From Oxyruncus cristatus (taxonomy: Eukaryota > Chordata > Aves > Passeriformes > Cotingidae): a stretch of DNA of 64,000 nucleotides. Shown piece by piece: positions 23,922-37,284 of the stretch. The notes below the pieces were generated by a model that did not search any database, was not told the DNA's origin, and saw nothing but the letters and a program-made list of their open reading frames with translations. The position numbers and the translations under genes are program-made. Each line of letters begins with the position of its first letter. Position 1 is the stretch's first letter. The stretch lies in contig VXAY01000769.1 in assembly GCA_013399855.1 (NCBI GenBank), forward strand, positions 590,959 to 654,958, given 5' to 3'.

Positions 23922-24660
23922 CATCGAATCATTAAGATTGGAAAATGAATACCACAATGCCCAGTAAAGCATATCAAGAAGTCCCACATCAACTCATTTA
24001 CTGAACACTTTCAAGAATGGTGACTCCATCACTTCCCTGGGAACCCTGTTCCAGCCCTTAAGCACTCTTTTAGTGAGTGCATTTTTCCTCATATTCAACC
24101 TGAACCTCCCTGGTGCAATTTAAGGCCATTTGCCCTTGCCCTATGGCTAGTTGATCCCCATCTCATTACAACTTCCTTTCAGATAGTTGTAGAGAGCAAT
24201 AAGTTCTCCCCCAAGGCTTCTTTTCTTTAAGCTAAACAACCCCAGTTTCCACAGCAGTTCCTTATAGACTTATGTTCCAAACTCATCAGCTTTGTCGCCC
24301 TTCTTTGGACCTGCTCCAGCACCTCAATGTCTCTCTTGTACTGAAGAGTGCAAAACTGAACACAGTACTTGAGGTGCAACCTCACCAGTGTTGAGTACAG
24401 GGAGGGTGATCACCATCCTGATCCTGCTGGCCACACCATTTCTGATACAATTCGGGATGACATTGACATTCTTGGCCACCTGGCCACACTTCTGGCCCAT
24501 ATTCAGTTGTCTGTCATCCAGGACCCCCAGGTCCTTCTCTGACAGAAAGCTTTCCACACACTCTTCCCAAGGCCTGTAGTGATGCACTGGGTTTTTGTCA
24601 CCCAAGTGTATGACCCATAACTTCACCTTTTGGGTGTATGCATCCATGGCCTTTCCTACA
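23922..24660 (-). mobile_element. CR1 copy with 3' UTR and distal ORF2
   Basis: Minus-sense CR1, 3' end at left ('catcgaatcattaagattgg'). Conserved blocks on the plus strand are 'cacttccctgggaaccctgttcc' (split around 24030-24050), 'agttgtagagagcaataag' near 24185, 'ctttggacctgctccagcac' near 24304 and 'gtcatccaggacccccaggt' near 24513. The minus-strand frame 24324-24647 (107 codons) is the surviving C-terminus of the CR1 polyprotein. Earlier domains are missing. Confidence 0.93.
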
Positions 24661-26684
24661 TTTGATTGCTACTATCAGTCCTCAAAAATCACGTAGTCTC
24701 ATAGCATTATCTTTGGCTGTCTTCATATTTATGACAAATTTGAAGTTGATATTGTGGTCACCAGGATGTCTGTCACGACTCTGTCTCCAGTCAAATATTT
24801 ATTACAGAAAAGTGTGAACATAGTAACTGTTACAGTTGTTTATTGTTACCCAGCTTTCCAGCTCATACTCGCTAAATCTCATTTGAGCTGGACTTTGTTT
24901 GGGAAGTGCTTTTGGGTAGACTTTACCTTGTGACAGATGACGTGGATTGATTCAGAACTTTCTGAAATGTGAATATGAGGACAGAAATGTCATGGGGACT
25001 ATCACATAGAGAGAAATCATGTTTATTTAATTCATGGTGAAAATATCCTTACATTTTTAAGACAGTTCCCTCTGTTTTGGATTGAGATGTGTAATGAAAA
25101 GGGCAAGTTATACAAAGCAGAATATGGTGAAATGGCTACAGTAAATAGTACATTTCAAAGGAGAATATGTTTACTACTAGAGGCATTAGTTTCATCTAGT
25201 GAATGACAAAAAAACCCATGGAAATTTACTTCAGGAAAAACAAACAAACAAAACAAATTAAATAACTGTGAAGACATCAAAATTAAGATATTGGTCTTAA
25301 TAATAGGAAATAACTAGGAAAAAGGCAAAGACTTGTGAAATATAGCTCAGACAGTATGATTTAGTTGTTCTCACTGGTCTTGAACTTTGATGAACTGAAA
25401 TCATTGCTTGGCCAGTGTTGTATCTATTTGCACATATTTCTTTCATATTAGTTGAATTCTTCAAATGGTTGAATATTTTTTGGCTGAGAGCCTGAGGCTT
25501 TTTTTTCCCCTCTGGAGCTTCATGGAAGTTTTTCAGTGCACATGGAGCACTCTTTGCTTAGCAAATCCCATTTTGAAAGGCCAAAGAAGATAAAGTATGT
25601 TTGAATATAGCCGAATGTTCTTGTTTACATAACGTCCTTCAAAATACACAGTTGCAGAGAAAGGGATGAAATTCTTCACACCTGCAAGATTCGCTAGCTT
25701 ATGCAATTAAAACATTCACAGTTGGTAATGTTGATGTTATTCAAGTTTAATGTACCAGAACTCTTCTGATAATATGAAGGGAAGTCAATGAAGATTTTTA
25801 TTCTGTTACAAGGAAAATTTCTCCTAAGAGGCGGGGTGGGGGTGTGGAAGGAAAATAAGGGATTAAGAATCCTGATTTCTCTCTCATGTCAGGCCATACC
25901 AATGCAGATTTACCTCACTTTCACTTGTCCTTCAGCACTTTCCCTCTAAGCCTTCACCATTTTCTTTCTAACCTCTGCACTATTAAGTCTTTTTTTTATT
26001 TGACCAAAGAAGAATACTGAAAAAAACCCCACTTGTGGTAGGTTGAAATTAATGAACTCAGTCATAAGAAGTAGTGTTTGAGACACTTGAGAAATATTTG
26101 CTGTCATAAAACAGAGGTATATCAAAGGTCAAAGTCTCCTTTGATGAAAATCATATGTAACTAAAATAGTTATGATCTTACAGTAGCTCTTTTTAATTTT
26201 TAATCTTTTTTTTCTGCTTGCATATTCTGACTATAGTACCTTTGGGAGTACAGTAAGGAGGAAGCTGTTTACTTTGTTCCCTTTTCTTTAGCCATCTGAC
26301 AGCTCCTTCAACGTATCCCTCATCGTAACAGCTGTTCACCAGTATTTTTAATTTCATTTCTGGCTTTCATGATTTTGGAAAGGGGAAATGAAAAAGTTTT
26401 TAACCTGACTCCTTTTTAATCCTTTTTCTTAATGTTTCACACACACATGACAATTCCTTTGTTGCTAAAGAGATAACAGTATCTATATATGCTGGCCACA
26501 AAAGTTAGCAACTGAATGATTGCTGTTCCCTTTTTTCACTTACACTGAGTCATTGAATGACGTTGAGTAATTTTCCTGTCTTTTCTGTGACTCTAATTTA
26601 TCTAAAATGTGTATTTTTAAGCTGGGACAAACCTCAAGAATATGTGTACGAATGTATGTATCTTACATGAATGCATGAATACAG
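24661..26684. other. Unique AT-rich sequence, no gene seen
   Basis: No repeat family recognised. The stretch at 25490-25745 is relatively high-complexity and could be a second conserved non-coding element, but nothing in it is decisive. Confidence 0.45.
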
Positions 26685-26755
26685 ATATCTATCTATATAT
26701 ATCTTTACACACACAGAGATATATATGCACACATACACACACAAATATAAAAATA
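26685..26755 (+). repeat. Compound (TATC)/(TA)/(CA) microsatellite
   Basis: Interleaved 'tatctatctatatatatc', 'cacacacagag', 'atatatatg' and 'cacacatacacacacaaa' runs. Confidence 0.85.
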
Positions 26756-29700
26756 TAGTCATTACTAAATTAAAGGAACTATTATTATTATGTTCAATAT
26801 TATTATTCATTCTCTTCTCCTTTACAGACTCTCAGTGGGGCTGCCTGGCCATGTTTGGCTATTGTAAATCAATATTCTATTCCTCAGTTGTATTGATATT
26901 ATATTGCAGTTAATTACTTCCCAAATAATTTCCCAATCTAAATTACAGTGCATTGTTAAATGATACAAAAAGAAAACAAACAATTGTGTTTAATTCAAGA
27001 TTACACTGTGATAAGTAATATATTTCTATGCTGTCAATTTAACAAGGTGAGGAGCTGAGTTAAAATTGTCTGTGAGTTCAATACTGTAAGAGATTTTTGT
27101 TTTGTCCAAGTGTTAGGCTGGAAGGGTTTCTTTTCAGCAGCAGTAAAAACAACAACAATAAAACTTAGAGAACCTAAATTACACTAACCTTTTCTAAAGC
27201 TGTTCCTTTTTAATGCAAGGAAGAATCAACATGACCTTTTAGGTTTTCTTCTGAGAATACAAATTAGACAGTTTAGATAATTTTTTAGTCTAATGTTTCT
27301 TGAAGAATATTTTCCATTTGCAACCAGTTTCTGCAGAAAAGGATGGTTTACTTCATTTTACCTACATTTTCTTAAAGAGAAATATATTCTTTGCTAACTT
27401 CTACTCTAAAGAAGGATGTTTGTAGTGAGGCACCTATATTAAGTCTTAATGGTTTACCATCAGGAAAAAAGGGTTAAATGCATGTGGCCTGCCAAGTCTA
27501 ATTTACTTGTAACTTTGTCTCTAAAAGGGTAGATACTAAGTTCTCACAGGGTAAACATAGCATCATTAGATGGTAAATTAACAGTGAGGAACTAAAAGTC
27601 AATTATGGCATTTTCAGGCATATGACTGTAAGAACGTTACTATAAATGTATGCCAGAGAGAATAAGATTCACAGAATCTTGTGCTCATGCCCTTGCAACC
27701 CAAGAATTAAAAATTTAAGATTATACTAATGTCTTCTTTGTACTAGGGAAACAGTGATCCTTGATTATCAAAGAGCACAGTCAGTTTACACAGTAAGGCT
27801 ACAAATGATGTATCCGAGATTCATGATGTCCCTCCTAGCTACTGCACCAGTAATGTCACACCATCACTCATGGTATACTGGGTGATACTAGACCTGAGTA
27901 GTCCAAGACACTTTCTCAATGTTCAGGCTTTCTTCAGTAGTAACAAGAATAAAAAGCTGCTCATGCATAGAGAACAGATTTACTTTACTTACACTTTCTT
28001 CTTTTTTACTGACACTTTTTTTCCTGTAAACAAATTGCAGGTTTTGTAGTTTTGTCCCTTTGTGACTGTTGAGAAAAATACCCCATAATCTCAATTTGGG
28101 TTTGTTTTCGTTCAGGTTGCTAATTAATGACACATGTGGGGAAACATCTGCCTCCTTTGCATTCACCTCACTGTTCTAAATTACTTATTTTGTATCATTC
28201 CTTGGTACCTAATTTCTCTCTAATAATTTTTAACTTAGTTATTTTTAATCTTCTATCTTCTATCATGTATAGAGGGTAAAAGGTAGGGTTAAACACATGG
28301 TCTCATTATTAGCTCAACTGCAGACATCTTTTTCGATTTTCAGGAAGTCTCTTGAGGTAGGGTTTATCTCAGTTAACTTTAGACTACTAATTTCATTCAA
28401 CAGAGACAGTGAAAAAAAGATCCGGGGGCAACTTTCCCTATACTAATTAATTACATAAGATAGGAAAGATGATTTTTTTATGAAGGTCTTTATGTCTTTC
28501 AGTTGATGGTGAGAGAAGCAGTCATGGCAGATTCAACTTTTACATGACTTAAGATAGATGTGTCCCATGCTTCAGTTTACCTTTTTATTTTACTTTTTTT
28601 TTTTTTGAATATGAGCATTTATCAAGAGAAACAATATTTTTGCAGTTTGGAATCAAAATATCAGAGGGATATTTTGAAGAGATTTATGAATTATGTCTCA
28701 GCTCTTCATCAGTAAAATGGTGGTATTTTTCCTAATAACACGACAGAATTTTTAATGAAAATTTATAATTATCAGGCAATGAGAATTTCAGTAAGATGGC
28801 ATGTAAAAGCACCTTGATATATATGATCAAATGTATTCTAGGATTTTTTATTTAAGTTTATTTTTAAGCACTTTTTAATAACTACTCTATCTTACTACCT
28901 CCCACTTCATAATTACAGTAGGATTTTAACATAGTAAAGTTTACATTAAAAAAAGTTTTCTTTAAATCATAAAAATGTATAATGTTAGTAGTCCTTATTC
29001 TTGTATCTTTCTTCAGAACATAATCTAAATTTTTTATTAGCTAAATTCACTGCTGTGATATCATATTTGAATATTTTTATTAGCTTTTCTTTCCTCAGTT
29101 TACTTTTGTTATGAAAAATTTCTCTGATGCTAGTGTAAATAAGTGATTCAAATATGTCTGGGAAGAATATATATGAGAATCATAATGATCACCCAGTTTT
29201 ATGCTTGAATCATGTAATAAAATATGTCTCACTGTTACATCAGTTACGTTACAGGAATGAACAAACTGACATGATTCACATCCAAACTAAAGTAGCAAGC
29301 TGGACATTTCAGTTGCTTTTAAAAAACCAAAATAATAGTACTTTTAAAATAAATTCAGAACTATTCTTCTCTTCAACTTATTTAGCTGGGCTATATCTCC
29401 CATCTATAAAGTATCCAAAATTTACTGTAGCATGTGAATATGTTCTGATGAATATACATTCAGATGATATACTGGATGATTTGTCAGACACCTCTTTTTA
29501 TCTTTGCCATGTGTAATGTATCTTTACTGTATGACTAAGTGGTATTTTGTAACCTTATTTTATGGAAGAAAATTTTATATTTCATCTAGGTTTTTTAGTT
29601 GATTTGGGGGTCATTTTGTGTTTTGTTTATTTTTTTTTTTAATTTTACATTCAGAACTCAATATAATGTGGCCTTTTTTTTTTTTTTTTTTAACAGAAGC

Positions 29701-30259
29701 CCTCCCTACACCCTTAAGTTAAAAAAAGAGCAAGATTCAACAAAATAAAAAGCATTAATCTCATGTCCTGAATCTGATAGAAGGTTCAAAACTTGAAAAT
29801 AAAGTCCCAATCCACAGCACAATAAAAAAGCAAAACCACCATACCCATATGTTTTTACATTTAGGTGAAAGAACTTTTAATGAGGACTTACATAGTTCCA
29901 TTTAGCCTTTTTTTGTATGTTTGTCATAATTTATCCTTCTTCAAGAAACAAGGATTAAAAAAGGACAACAAGCAAACAACCATGAGACACATTACAAAGT
30001 TATAATATAAAATTATACTAGATGTTAGGAATTATTAAGAATTTTAACTGCATTCAGTTCAAAAACAAAAACACAAAATTTTATTTCCATCATTAATGTG
30101 AGAATATTCTGGCCTTTAAAAATAAAAAATTACATAAGACTTTTAAGATGTAACGATGTTTACCATTGTGCATCTGGAATGTCATTATTTGACAAAATAG
30201 TTTTCTTGTTATTCCTTCAGTTTTGAAGGAAAGTTCTTAATTTTTTAATATATTTCTGG
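26756..30259. other. Unique AT-rich sequence, no gene seen
   Basis: Includes poly-T tracts at 29625-29641 and 29673-29692 and a 120-codon frame (29154-29516 plus) with no recognisable domain. The frame looks like chance in AT-rich DNA. Confidence 0.5.
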
Positions 30260-31260
30260 TCAGCAAATTCAGTAACTGAGTTTGAATGCAAGCCCATCAC
30301 TTTTGCAGAAACATGTACTAAATTGTAACCTCACTATTTGTCCCATGTGTGAATGCTCAGCAACTGGAGAGCCTGTTGGTGAACTCAGAGCTGGTGACTG
30401 GAGTGACACTAGGGCTGACAGGGTCTGTCTGTTCACGGTACCAGCAACTGGATAGGGTCAGTAGCTCACAGAGCCTGTGTGCCTGGGTTTCAGCAGGTGG
30501 GGGGAGAGGAAGGTGCAGTTTTCCCAAGTCTGGGTGGTGTGGGAGGTGAGAGTGCATCTAATTTCTGAGCAAAATTCAACCTGTGCTGGGTGGCATAGGA
30601 GGACTCCGGTCCAGGTAGAGGTATCAGGCAGGGAGGAGGAGTCATGGTGGTGTCTGGAAGGATTGCACAAGCATGGAGTGTCTTTGAAACAAGTGCATGT
30701 GTTTTCTAGTGGACATCAAGCTAGACCAACCAGTGAATAGAACACCTACGGAGTGAGTAAGAGGTCTCAGGATCCAGGCAGTATTGGATAGAGGAACTGT
30801 GCTGGTATTTGAGGGAATGATGAGCATGTGAACATGCTTGTGAACCCAGAGAATGACTGTGAGAGAGTGTGTGTGTGTATTTTCCTTAGTGAATTTTAGT
30901 TCTCATCAGCTGGAGAGGAAAAAAGGAACTGGACTATTTGTGTTTATCTTTTAAGGACTTGATTGTCCATACTTGTGTTATGGTGGTGCCATATTTGGGG
31001 ATTGTTAAAGACAGTGCCCTGTCCAGTGTTGTCGCTGCAGCCAGCAATGTCAGTGTTCCCTGTGTGCAGGAGAATGTCTCAGGAATACATGCTCAGACTC
31101 ACTACCTCCAAATGGAAAAGCAGCAGCTGTATGCATCAGCTTGGGAAAAAGACTCCCAGGCCTCCAGGGCACCAGGCTGAGCTCCAGCAGCCAGGACAGA
31201 GCAACACCTGGGCCCCAGAGCTTGCCAGTCAAAGGCCTTGTAAAATCCCTTAGCAGAAAT
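30260..31260 (+). repeat. Unclassified G+C-rich interspersed repeat, copy B (inverted relative to copy A)
   Basis: Reverse-complement homologue of 16510-17600, with order conserved over about 1 kb. Internally it repeats the words 'cagcaactgga' (30358 and 30440) and 'cacagagcctg'. The equivalent of copy A's TATA box should lie just left of 30260 but is not recognisable. 30985-31260 corresponds to the part of copy A farthest from its TATA box. Short overlapping frames (60-96 codons, both strands) reflect the G+C-rich composition; none resembles a known protein. Confidence 0.55.
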
Positions 31261-31678
31261 ATTGCCTGAGTCTCACATCTATTCCAAATGCCTAAAACAC
31301 TTCTATAGCAGAGACACTATGGTTTGATTTCACAATCAATATTCTAAGGAAATACCCACCTGTTCTCTTATTTGCTGAAATTAAAAGCTATTCATAAAAA
31401 TCATTTATGTAAAACTTTTTTTTAATTAAGTCATTTGCATTCCCTTATGACACTGTTGCCACACTTGATAGAAGACAGAAGCTGAATAAGCATGATCTTT
31501 TTTAATAATGTCAATATGTTCTGCTTAGTATTACTGATGATTAAATTATACTGTCTGACACGTTTTGTGAAGGCGTATTGTAAAAGTGAATGTTGCACTG
31601 GAATAAATTATTGAAAGATGTATGTCATTATACATTCAGCACGCATGAAGGAAGTGTTTCTAGGTATCAGGTTAATCT

Positions 31679-31711
31679 AGGTCAAGGAAGGACAATGAAG
31701 GTCAAGGAAGC
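31679..31711 (+). repeat. Duplicated AGGTCA-type nuclear-receptor half-sites
   Basis: 'aggtcaaggaag' occurs at 31679 and 31699, a 20-base period. AGGTCA is the nuclear-receptor half-site, and 'tgaaggtca' is close to the extended SF-1/ERR site. Binding is inferred only. Confidence 0.35.
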
Positions 31712-32407
31712 AGACCCTTGAAAGCTTAAGATATGAAGTATTACGGTGGGGTCAATGGGATTTCCAAAGTGAGCAGTGATAGTAGAGTGTTTCTGGAACA
31801 AGAGGCAATCATTATAAGATCTTTGTGGAAAGAAGGCTAAATTGTTCTTCACAGGCATAAATCATTGTAATATTCTTGACAATTCTTATTATAATTACCA
31901 TATTGCACTTACTTGCTGCTTTCTCTATAAAGCAGCAAGAAGGGATATTCTGTGGTGGTTCTGGAATGAAGCACTAATATCATTCCACAGAGAACAGAAA
32001 GTAGAAAATGACTACTCTGAAGAGTTATGAAAAAAGCACCGCAGGGCACACATATTTCCATAATCAAAAAAGATGAATATTATCTTCTCTGAGAGACTTT
32101 TTTTTCCTTTTTCTGCATATTTCAAGCCAAGATTTTGGATAAAATGAGTGTGATTCTAAAAATCTTCAAGCAAAACATACTTCCAATACTTATCAAGCAT
32201 CTTAATACCATGTTATTTTCAAGAGATGTAAATAAAGCTTTAAAAATAAAGATTTTTTTTTGTGATCACCTTAGTCCAAGATTCTAGCACACCTATTATG
32301 AGTTTATTTTAACTTCCACAGAGCCCAAAGTTCTGTGTCCCCCATATATATAAACAAAGACACTAAATTTAAAGAATGAAGAACAAGCTATATCATATAT
32401 TAGGTAG

Positions 32408-32602
32408 ATTCACTGAATAAATGAATATATGAACTGAATGGATGAAATGAATAAATGAAATGAATGAACTGAAAAAAAGAACAGAGAATTGTTAAGAAAA
32501 ATATTAACTTTCTAAGACTGTAAGAAAGGTCTTTATCATGGTTTTGGTGGGTTAATTTATTTACTTTTATCATGGATTTGAATCATGGATCTGGATCATG
32601 GA
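32408..32602 (+). repeat. Degenerate simple repeats (AATGA-type, then ATCATGGA-type)
   Basis: 32410-32475 is built from 'aatgaa' / 'gaaatgaataaatgaaatg' words. 32569-32602 has three spaced 'atcatgga' words. Confidence 0.6.
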
Positions 32603-35200
32603 CAGATAGTAAATCAAATAGGAACAAAATATGTAAAAGATAAGGCACAAAGACAATGTAACTTCCCTGTTTTTTCATAATAAGAAAACTATTTAAGGAC
32701 ATGCAAAATATTAATTATTTTTTACACTGTCTTTTCTTCATAACTTATAGTATCAAAACCATCTGACTTTCAATGATAGTATTTGGCATAAGTCTAAAGA
32801 AATAAAAGAGACTAATTTGCATTTTGAACTGCATTATTCAGTTGGGGCACAAGTATTATTGAGAGACAAGAAAGACATTGATTTTCTTAAAAAATTTTCA
32901 TAAGTTGAATCATTGTGAATATTTGTAATAAGGTAAAAATTGTTGCTGTTCACAGGGATATGTACTGTGTATTGATCTATAGTTTGGCTTGTTTTAAACA
33001 ACTTTAAAAAGTATTCTATATAAATTACATACATAGAATTCAGATAATTATTATCTGAATTACTACCCACAAACCACTATGGGGGTGGTAAACTTGACTT
33101 TTTAAACTCTAAATCAGAAGAAAATACTACTTTTTTTTTTTTCATCCCTGAAGTTTCTATAATGAAATGATGATTCAGCTTGTCAATTTTGTCTTAATTT
33201 GGTGTAGTTTGTCTTTAATTTGGTCATATGAAATTAATGTAGAAATACATTAATGTAATAGTCTAAGTATATTACACCAAACTAAAAGGTTGAAACAGGA
33301 TACTTTAAAATTATTTAAATGAAGCAAGGATATGAAACAATTAGATTTAAGTCTTCCCACTATTTTAAAAATAAACATATTTATGTGAAATATTGCTTTA
33401 TCAAGAAAAGGACAGATCAACTGAATTCAGTAATATTTAATTCTGCATTAATCCCCGTGATTTCTCAGTTTTGTTTAGTGGATACAACATTATAGCAGAA
33501 TTTGTTTGCTGTCTGAAATATTTGTAGCAAGGAACACTTCTCTGTCCGTTTCAGTACAGCAGTTACAACAGTGCAAAGCACTTAAAGTACAGCTATGGAA
33601 CAAATATGTAGTAGAGACAAGAATTATCACACAATGGGCTTTGAATTGTCAGAAATACAACATGATTTGGTCTTTATTTTTTTACCCTTCATGAGTACTT
33701 ACTGTTCATTCAGTATACTTAAACGGTTCATTTTTTTCTTTTCACTACTCAAAGTCCTGTATTATGAAAGGATGTTTCAGAACTAAGGTCTCAAAAATAT
33801 TTTTTTCAGCATATTTCTCTCCCTCTGGTGGCTTCCTCTTTCGTCTGTTGTGTTCTGTGTGACAGAACAACCAGAAATTGAAAGGTTCTGGTGGATATTC
33901 TCTGTGTTATATTCTTTCACAACATAATTCTTCTAAATCCTTCTAAAAATTCTCTGAAAGAATCGGACAGCATGAAGGAGCACATGTTGACCTTTTAATG
34001 GATCTTTATATAATCACTCCTTTCATATATTTTTGTGTGCCTCCTTAAATTTCTCCTCATACGTGACTAAATAATTAAAAAAATATTATAACCTTTTTTG
34101 TGGGGGAGGACTTTTCAATATTCAAAGGCGTTCAATGGAGTCTAAAGATTCATTAAAAGGATGACCATATTGTTACAAAGTATCAAAATCTGAATATTAG
34201 GTACCTTTACCAAGCAATATTAAATCATTAGTTTAGCTTCAAATAGAATTATGGAACATTAAATCAGAGCACTGGTTTGTTTAAATGTTTAAAGAATAAA
34301 TGATAAATCACAATTTGTTAATTTTTAAAAAAACTGAACAATTAGGTTAGCAGATTCTCTGGGCAAATGGGAATTTTTCTTCATGATTTAAATAAAAATA
34401 ATAATGAATTTTGATTAAGGTAAATTAAATTTTAGATCAAAATTGAGGAGGAACATTTTGGATCATACTAATGGGATTTGAGACATAGATATGTTTCTCT
34501 TTGTAAGTCAACTCTTTCACCTTTGAAATTCTGTGTATTCGTATTTTGAAAACTAGAAATAACTAAAAATATTTTATTTGAGGAGAATGTTGGTGCCTTT
34601 TTTTTTGTCCCCCCAAAAAAAATTCTGATTTTTTTGCATGAATTCAACTTTATTTGCTTACCAAATATACTAAAAATGGTTTATGAAACTCAATGATGAA
34701 CTATAACTCCTCTCCAGAATTTTTTCTCAGACTTTGGGTGTTCTAATTTAAGGAGTATCATTATCACAAACCCTTTACTAACTAACTCCTAGTAGTGTAA
34801 TTTGGTCCTCCTTTCATACATAAACATTTGCCTTGCCAAGAAATTAACTTTCTTTTGTGATTAAACTAATGGGTAGACTTTATTGACCTCAAGTATGCAT
34901 ATATCAAGAAAATTTTCAAGTGACAGACGAAATTATCTAGTCATTCAAATCAAATTTTAGTTTAAGTTTGTGCTCCATGAAGATCAGTTTTTATTACATT
35001 TTAATTCATCTTTACTACCATTGTGTAATTTGATCTGCTTTCCTAAATATAATGTAATTTATTTCGGGAAGGAATATCTTGTAACAACTATTTCTTGGTG
35101 TTCCCTTTGTTTTGCTTATATTTGTCCCCTTTTAGCAATAGGGGGACCAAAGGCCAGTTAAGGTAAAAATCAGGCATCAGACCATATAGACAAAAATATT

Positions 35201-35618
35201 TCATAGAATCATGGAATCTTTTGGGTTGGAAGGGAGCAAGCATAAAGTTCCAACCCCCCTGCCATGGACAGGGACACCTTCCACTAGACCAGGTTTCTCA
35301 AAGCCCCATCCAACCTGGCCTTGAACACTTCCAGGGATGGCACATCCACAGCTTCTGTGGGCAAACTGTTCCAGTATCTCTCCAGCCTCACAGTAAAGAA
35401 TTTCTTCCTGATATCTGATCTAAACTCACATTCATTCAGCTTCAAGCCATTACCCTTTGTTCTATCATTACACATCCTTTTTAAAAGTTCCTCTGGACCT
35501 TTCTTGTAGGACCCCCCCAGCACTGAAAGGCTGCAATGAGGCCTTTCTGGAGCCTTCTCTTTTCCAGGAGGAAAGATCCCAACTTTTAGCCTTTCCTCAT
35601 AGGAGAGGCGTTCCACTC
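35201..35618 (-). mobile_element. CR1 3'-end copy
   Basis: Minus-sense CR1 beginning at its tail ('tcatagaatcatggaatctt'), followed by 'gggttggaaggga', 'ccccctgccatggacaggga' near 35260, 'ccatccaacctggccttgaa' near 35306 and 'ttcttttccaggaggaaaga'. ORF2 is absent, so only the 3' UTR was copied. It is among the better preserved copies. Confidence 0.94.
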
Positions 35619-37199
35619 ATATTTAGTGTCTAATTCCTGTTTTACATCCCATTGGAAATCAGTGTTTTAAGTCCACTGGAAAGTAGAAAGAGTTAGATAC
35701 AAGGACATCCCTGTCTTTGTGACCTTTACCTGGTATCGCTGGTGACTGAGTTCTCTGGTTTTGCCCTTGGTCCAGTTGTTTCACAACCAACAGGTTTCTT
35801 CTTGATCTCTGAGCAGACACATCTGGAGGTAAGTTTTCCACAGATTGTCCCCCGGAATTCATGACTCTCTGTGGAATCAGAAAGAAGTCTGAGTCAAGTG
35901 GTTAGACTGCAGAAAAAAAATTACCATCTGGCAGTAAACTACATTCTAATGCTTAAATTTCTACTCTATGACAGTACTCATTTTTCCCTATTGAGAAAAA
36001 TTAACTTTCCCCAAAAAAATTAGCTTCTCTGAGGTTTTAGGAACTTACTTTCTGACTTAATTCCCTAAAATTATCCCTTAAAATGCCCTAATGTCTCCTC
36101 TGAAATCAATATTTTTTGTTTTCTTTTTATCTAATTATCTAATGCTCTAGTAGTGTGGAAGAGGAAAACAGGTGTGCTCTTTCATTAAAGACAATTCATA
36201 CAAATTAAACAGCCTCACAATGGCTTTAATTTTCTTGCTTGTAGTTCTTAAATTTAACAGTTTCAGTTTAGATAATTCTTAAAGGAGTCTCACCCAGTTC
36301 ATAGAATGGTTTTTTAATTCATTAAATGAAAACACCTTATGAAGTCTGAATTTTGAAAGATGTTCAAAGTTTCTTAGATTTTTTTTTTAGTTTCTCAGTA
36401 TCACTTCCATAGTATTAACACATTTCTGAAGAGTTTTAGATTTTCCAATTTTAGATATAACAACTGAAGCAATATTAGATAAAATTTAATTTTATATTGT
36501 ATTAGCTTATTTAAAGATAAGAGATTAAAGCAAATTTCAGTTTTTTGCAATTACATTAGAAAGAGGTATTTTTAAGGTATTTTTTTCACTTTTTATGAAA
36601 AAAATCCCTTTATTATAATGATCAGTCTATCGAGATATCATTCCTGTCAGAACAGGTGGTATTTGGTTCCCCCCTAAAAAAATGCAAAGACGTTATTCTG
36701 TCTTGCCATCAGAAGCCACTCTAGGAGCATATGAGTTTCACGTGGGTCCTGTGTCATGTCTAAGAGCACAGTGAGGATGTCTAAAATCTCAAGGCATCTC
36801 ATAAGCATGAATCATCATTTACTCTTTAATATAAAATTGTGTGTCAAAGAGCATATTATTTTAAATTGAGGCCACATCCCGTTATAGCATTGAATTATTG
36901 TTGTGAGTTTACCCCAGTTGGTTTATAAGTACCATACAATTTATTCATAATTTTCTCTTAATAATTATAATGTAAATAAAAAAAATGAACAAGATCTTAT
37001 GGACAACACATTGGAATAAAAATAAGAAAGGGGGTGGAGTAGGATGGAAATTTAGGACGGAAACTTCTATCAGATTTGTTTACTTACTAGAATTTTCCTG
37101 TTCTAATAAACATTACTTTAGAATTCTTGAAAACAAAAATTTATTTTGAACACCAGCCCCCTGCCCCCCAGCCTTAAAATCCTTTTTGACTACATTCAA
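35619..37199. other. Unique AT-rich sequence, no gene seen
   Basis: No repeat family or exon recognised. Confidence 0.5.
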
Positions 37200-37284
37200 G
37201 AGTCAGATCTTACAATGTGAGTTACAGTCACTGTGGTCTACTGGAAGGTCTCCCTGTCCATGGCAGGGCAGTTGGAATGAGATG
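37200..37284 (+). mobile_element. CR1 3' tail, left part, split by an LTR
   Basis: 'tggtctactggaaggtctcc', 'ctgtccatggcagggcagtt' and 'ggaatgagatg' are the last ~80 bases of a plus-sense CR1. The sequence resumes at 37683 in the same frame of the consensus, so one CR1 was interrupted by the LTR between. Confidence 0.85.

Larger units (their letters stand above)
31261..35200. other. Unique AT-rich sequence, with minor tandem repeats
   Basis: No gene recognised. Small internal repeats at 31679-31711 and 32408-32602 are listed separately. Confidence 0.5.

Noticed and set aside
26685..26755. Repeated short units as a possible CRISPR-like array
   Set aside because: Units are dinucleotide and tetranucleotide microsatellites with no spacers, in a vertebrate genome.
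29154..29516. 120-codon plus-strand frame
   Set aside because: No domain, no splice signals, composition of random AT-rich translation; treated as chance.
29673..29700. Long pyrimidine tract followed by AACAG, like a splice acceptor
   Set aside because: The following sequence meets stops quickly in all frames and no donor or exon is visible.
30349..31253. Several frames of 60-96 codons
   Set aside because: Same repeat family as 17 kb; homologous positions do not keep a frame.
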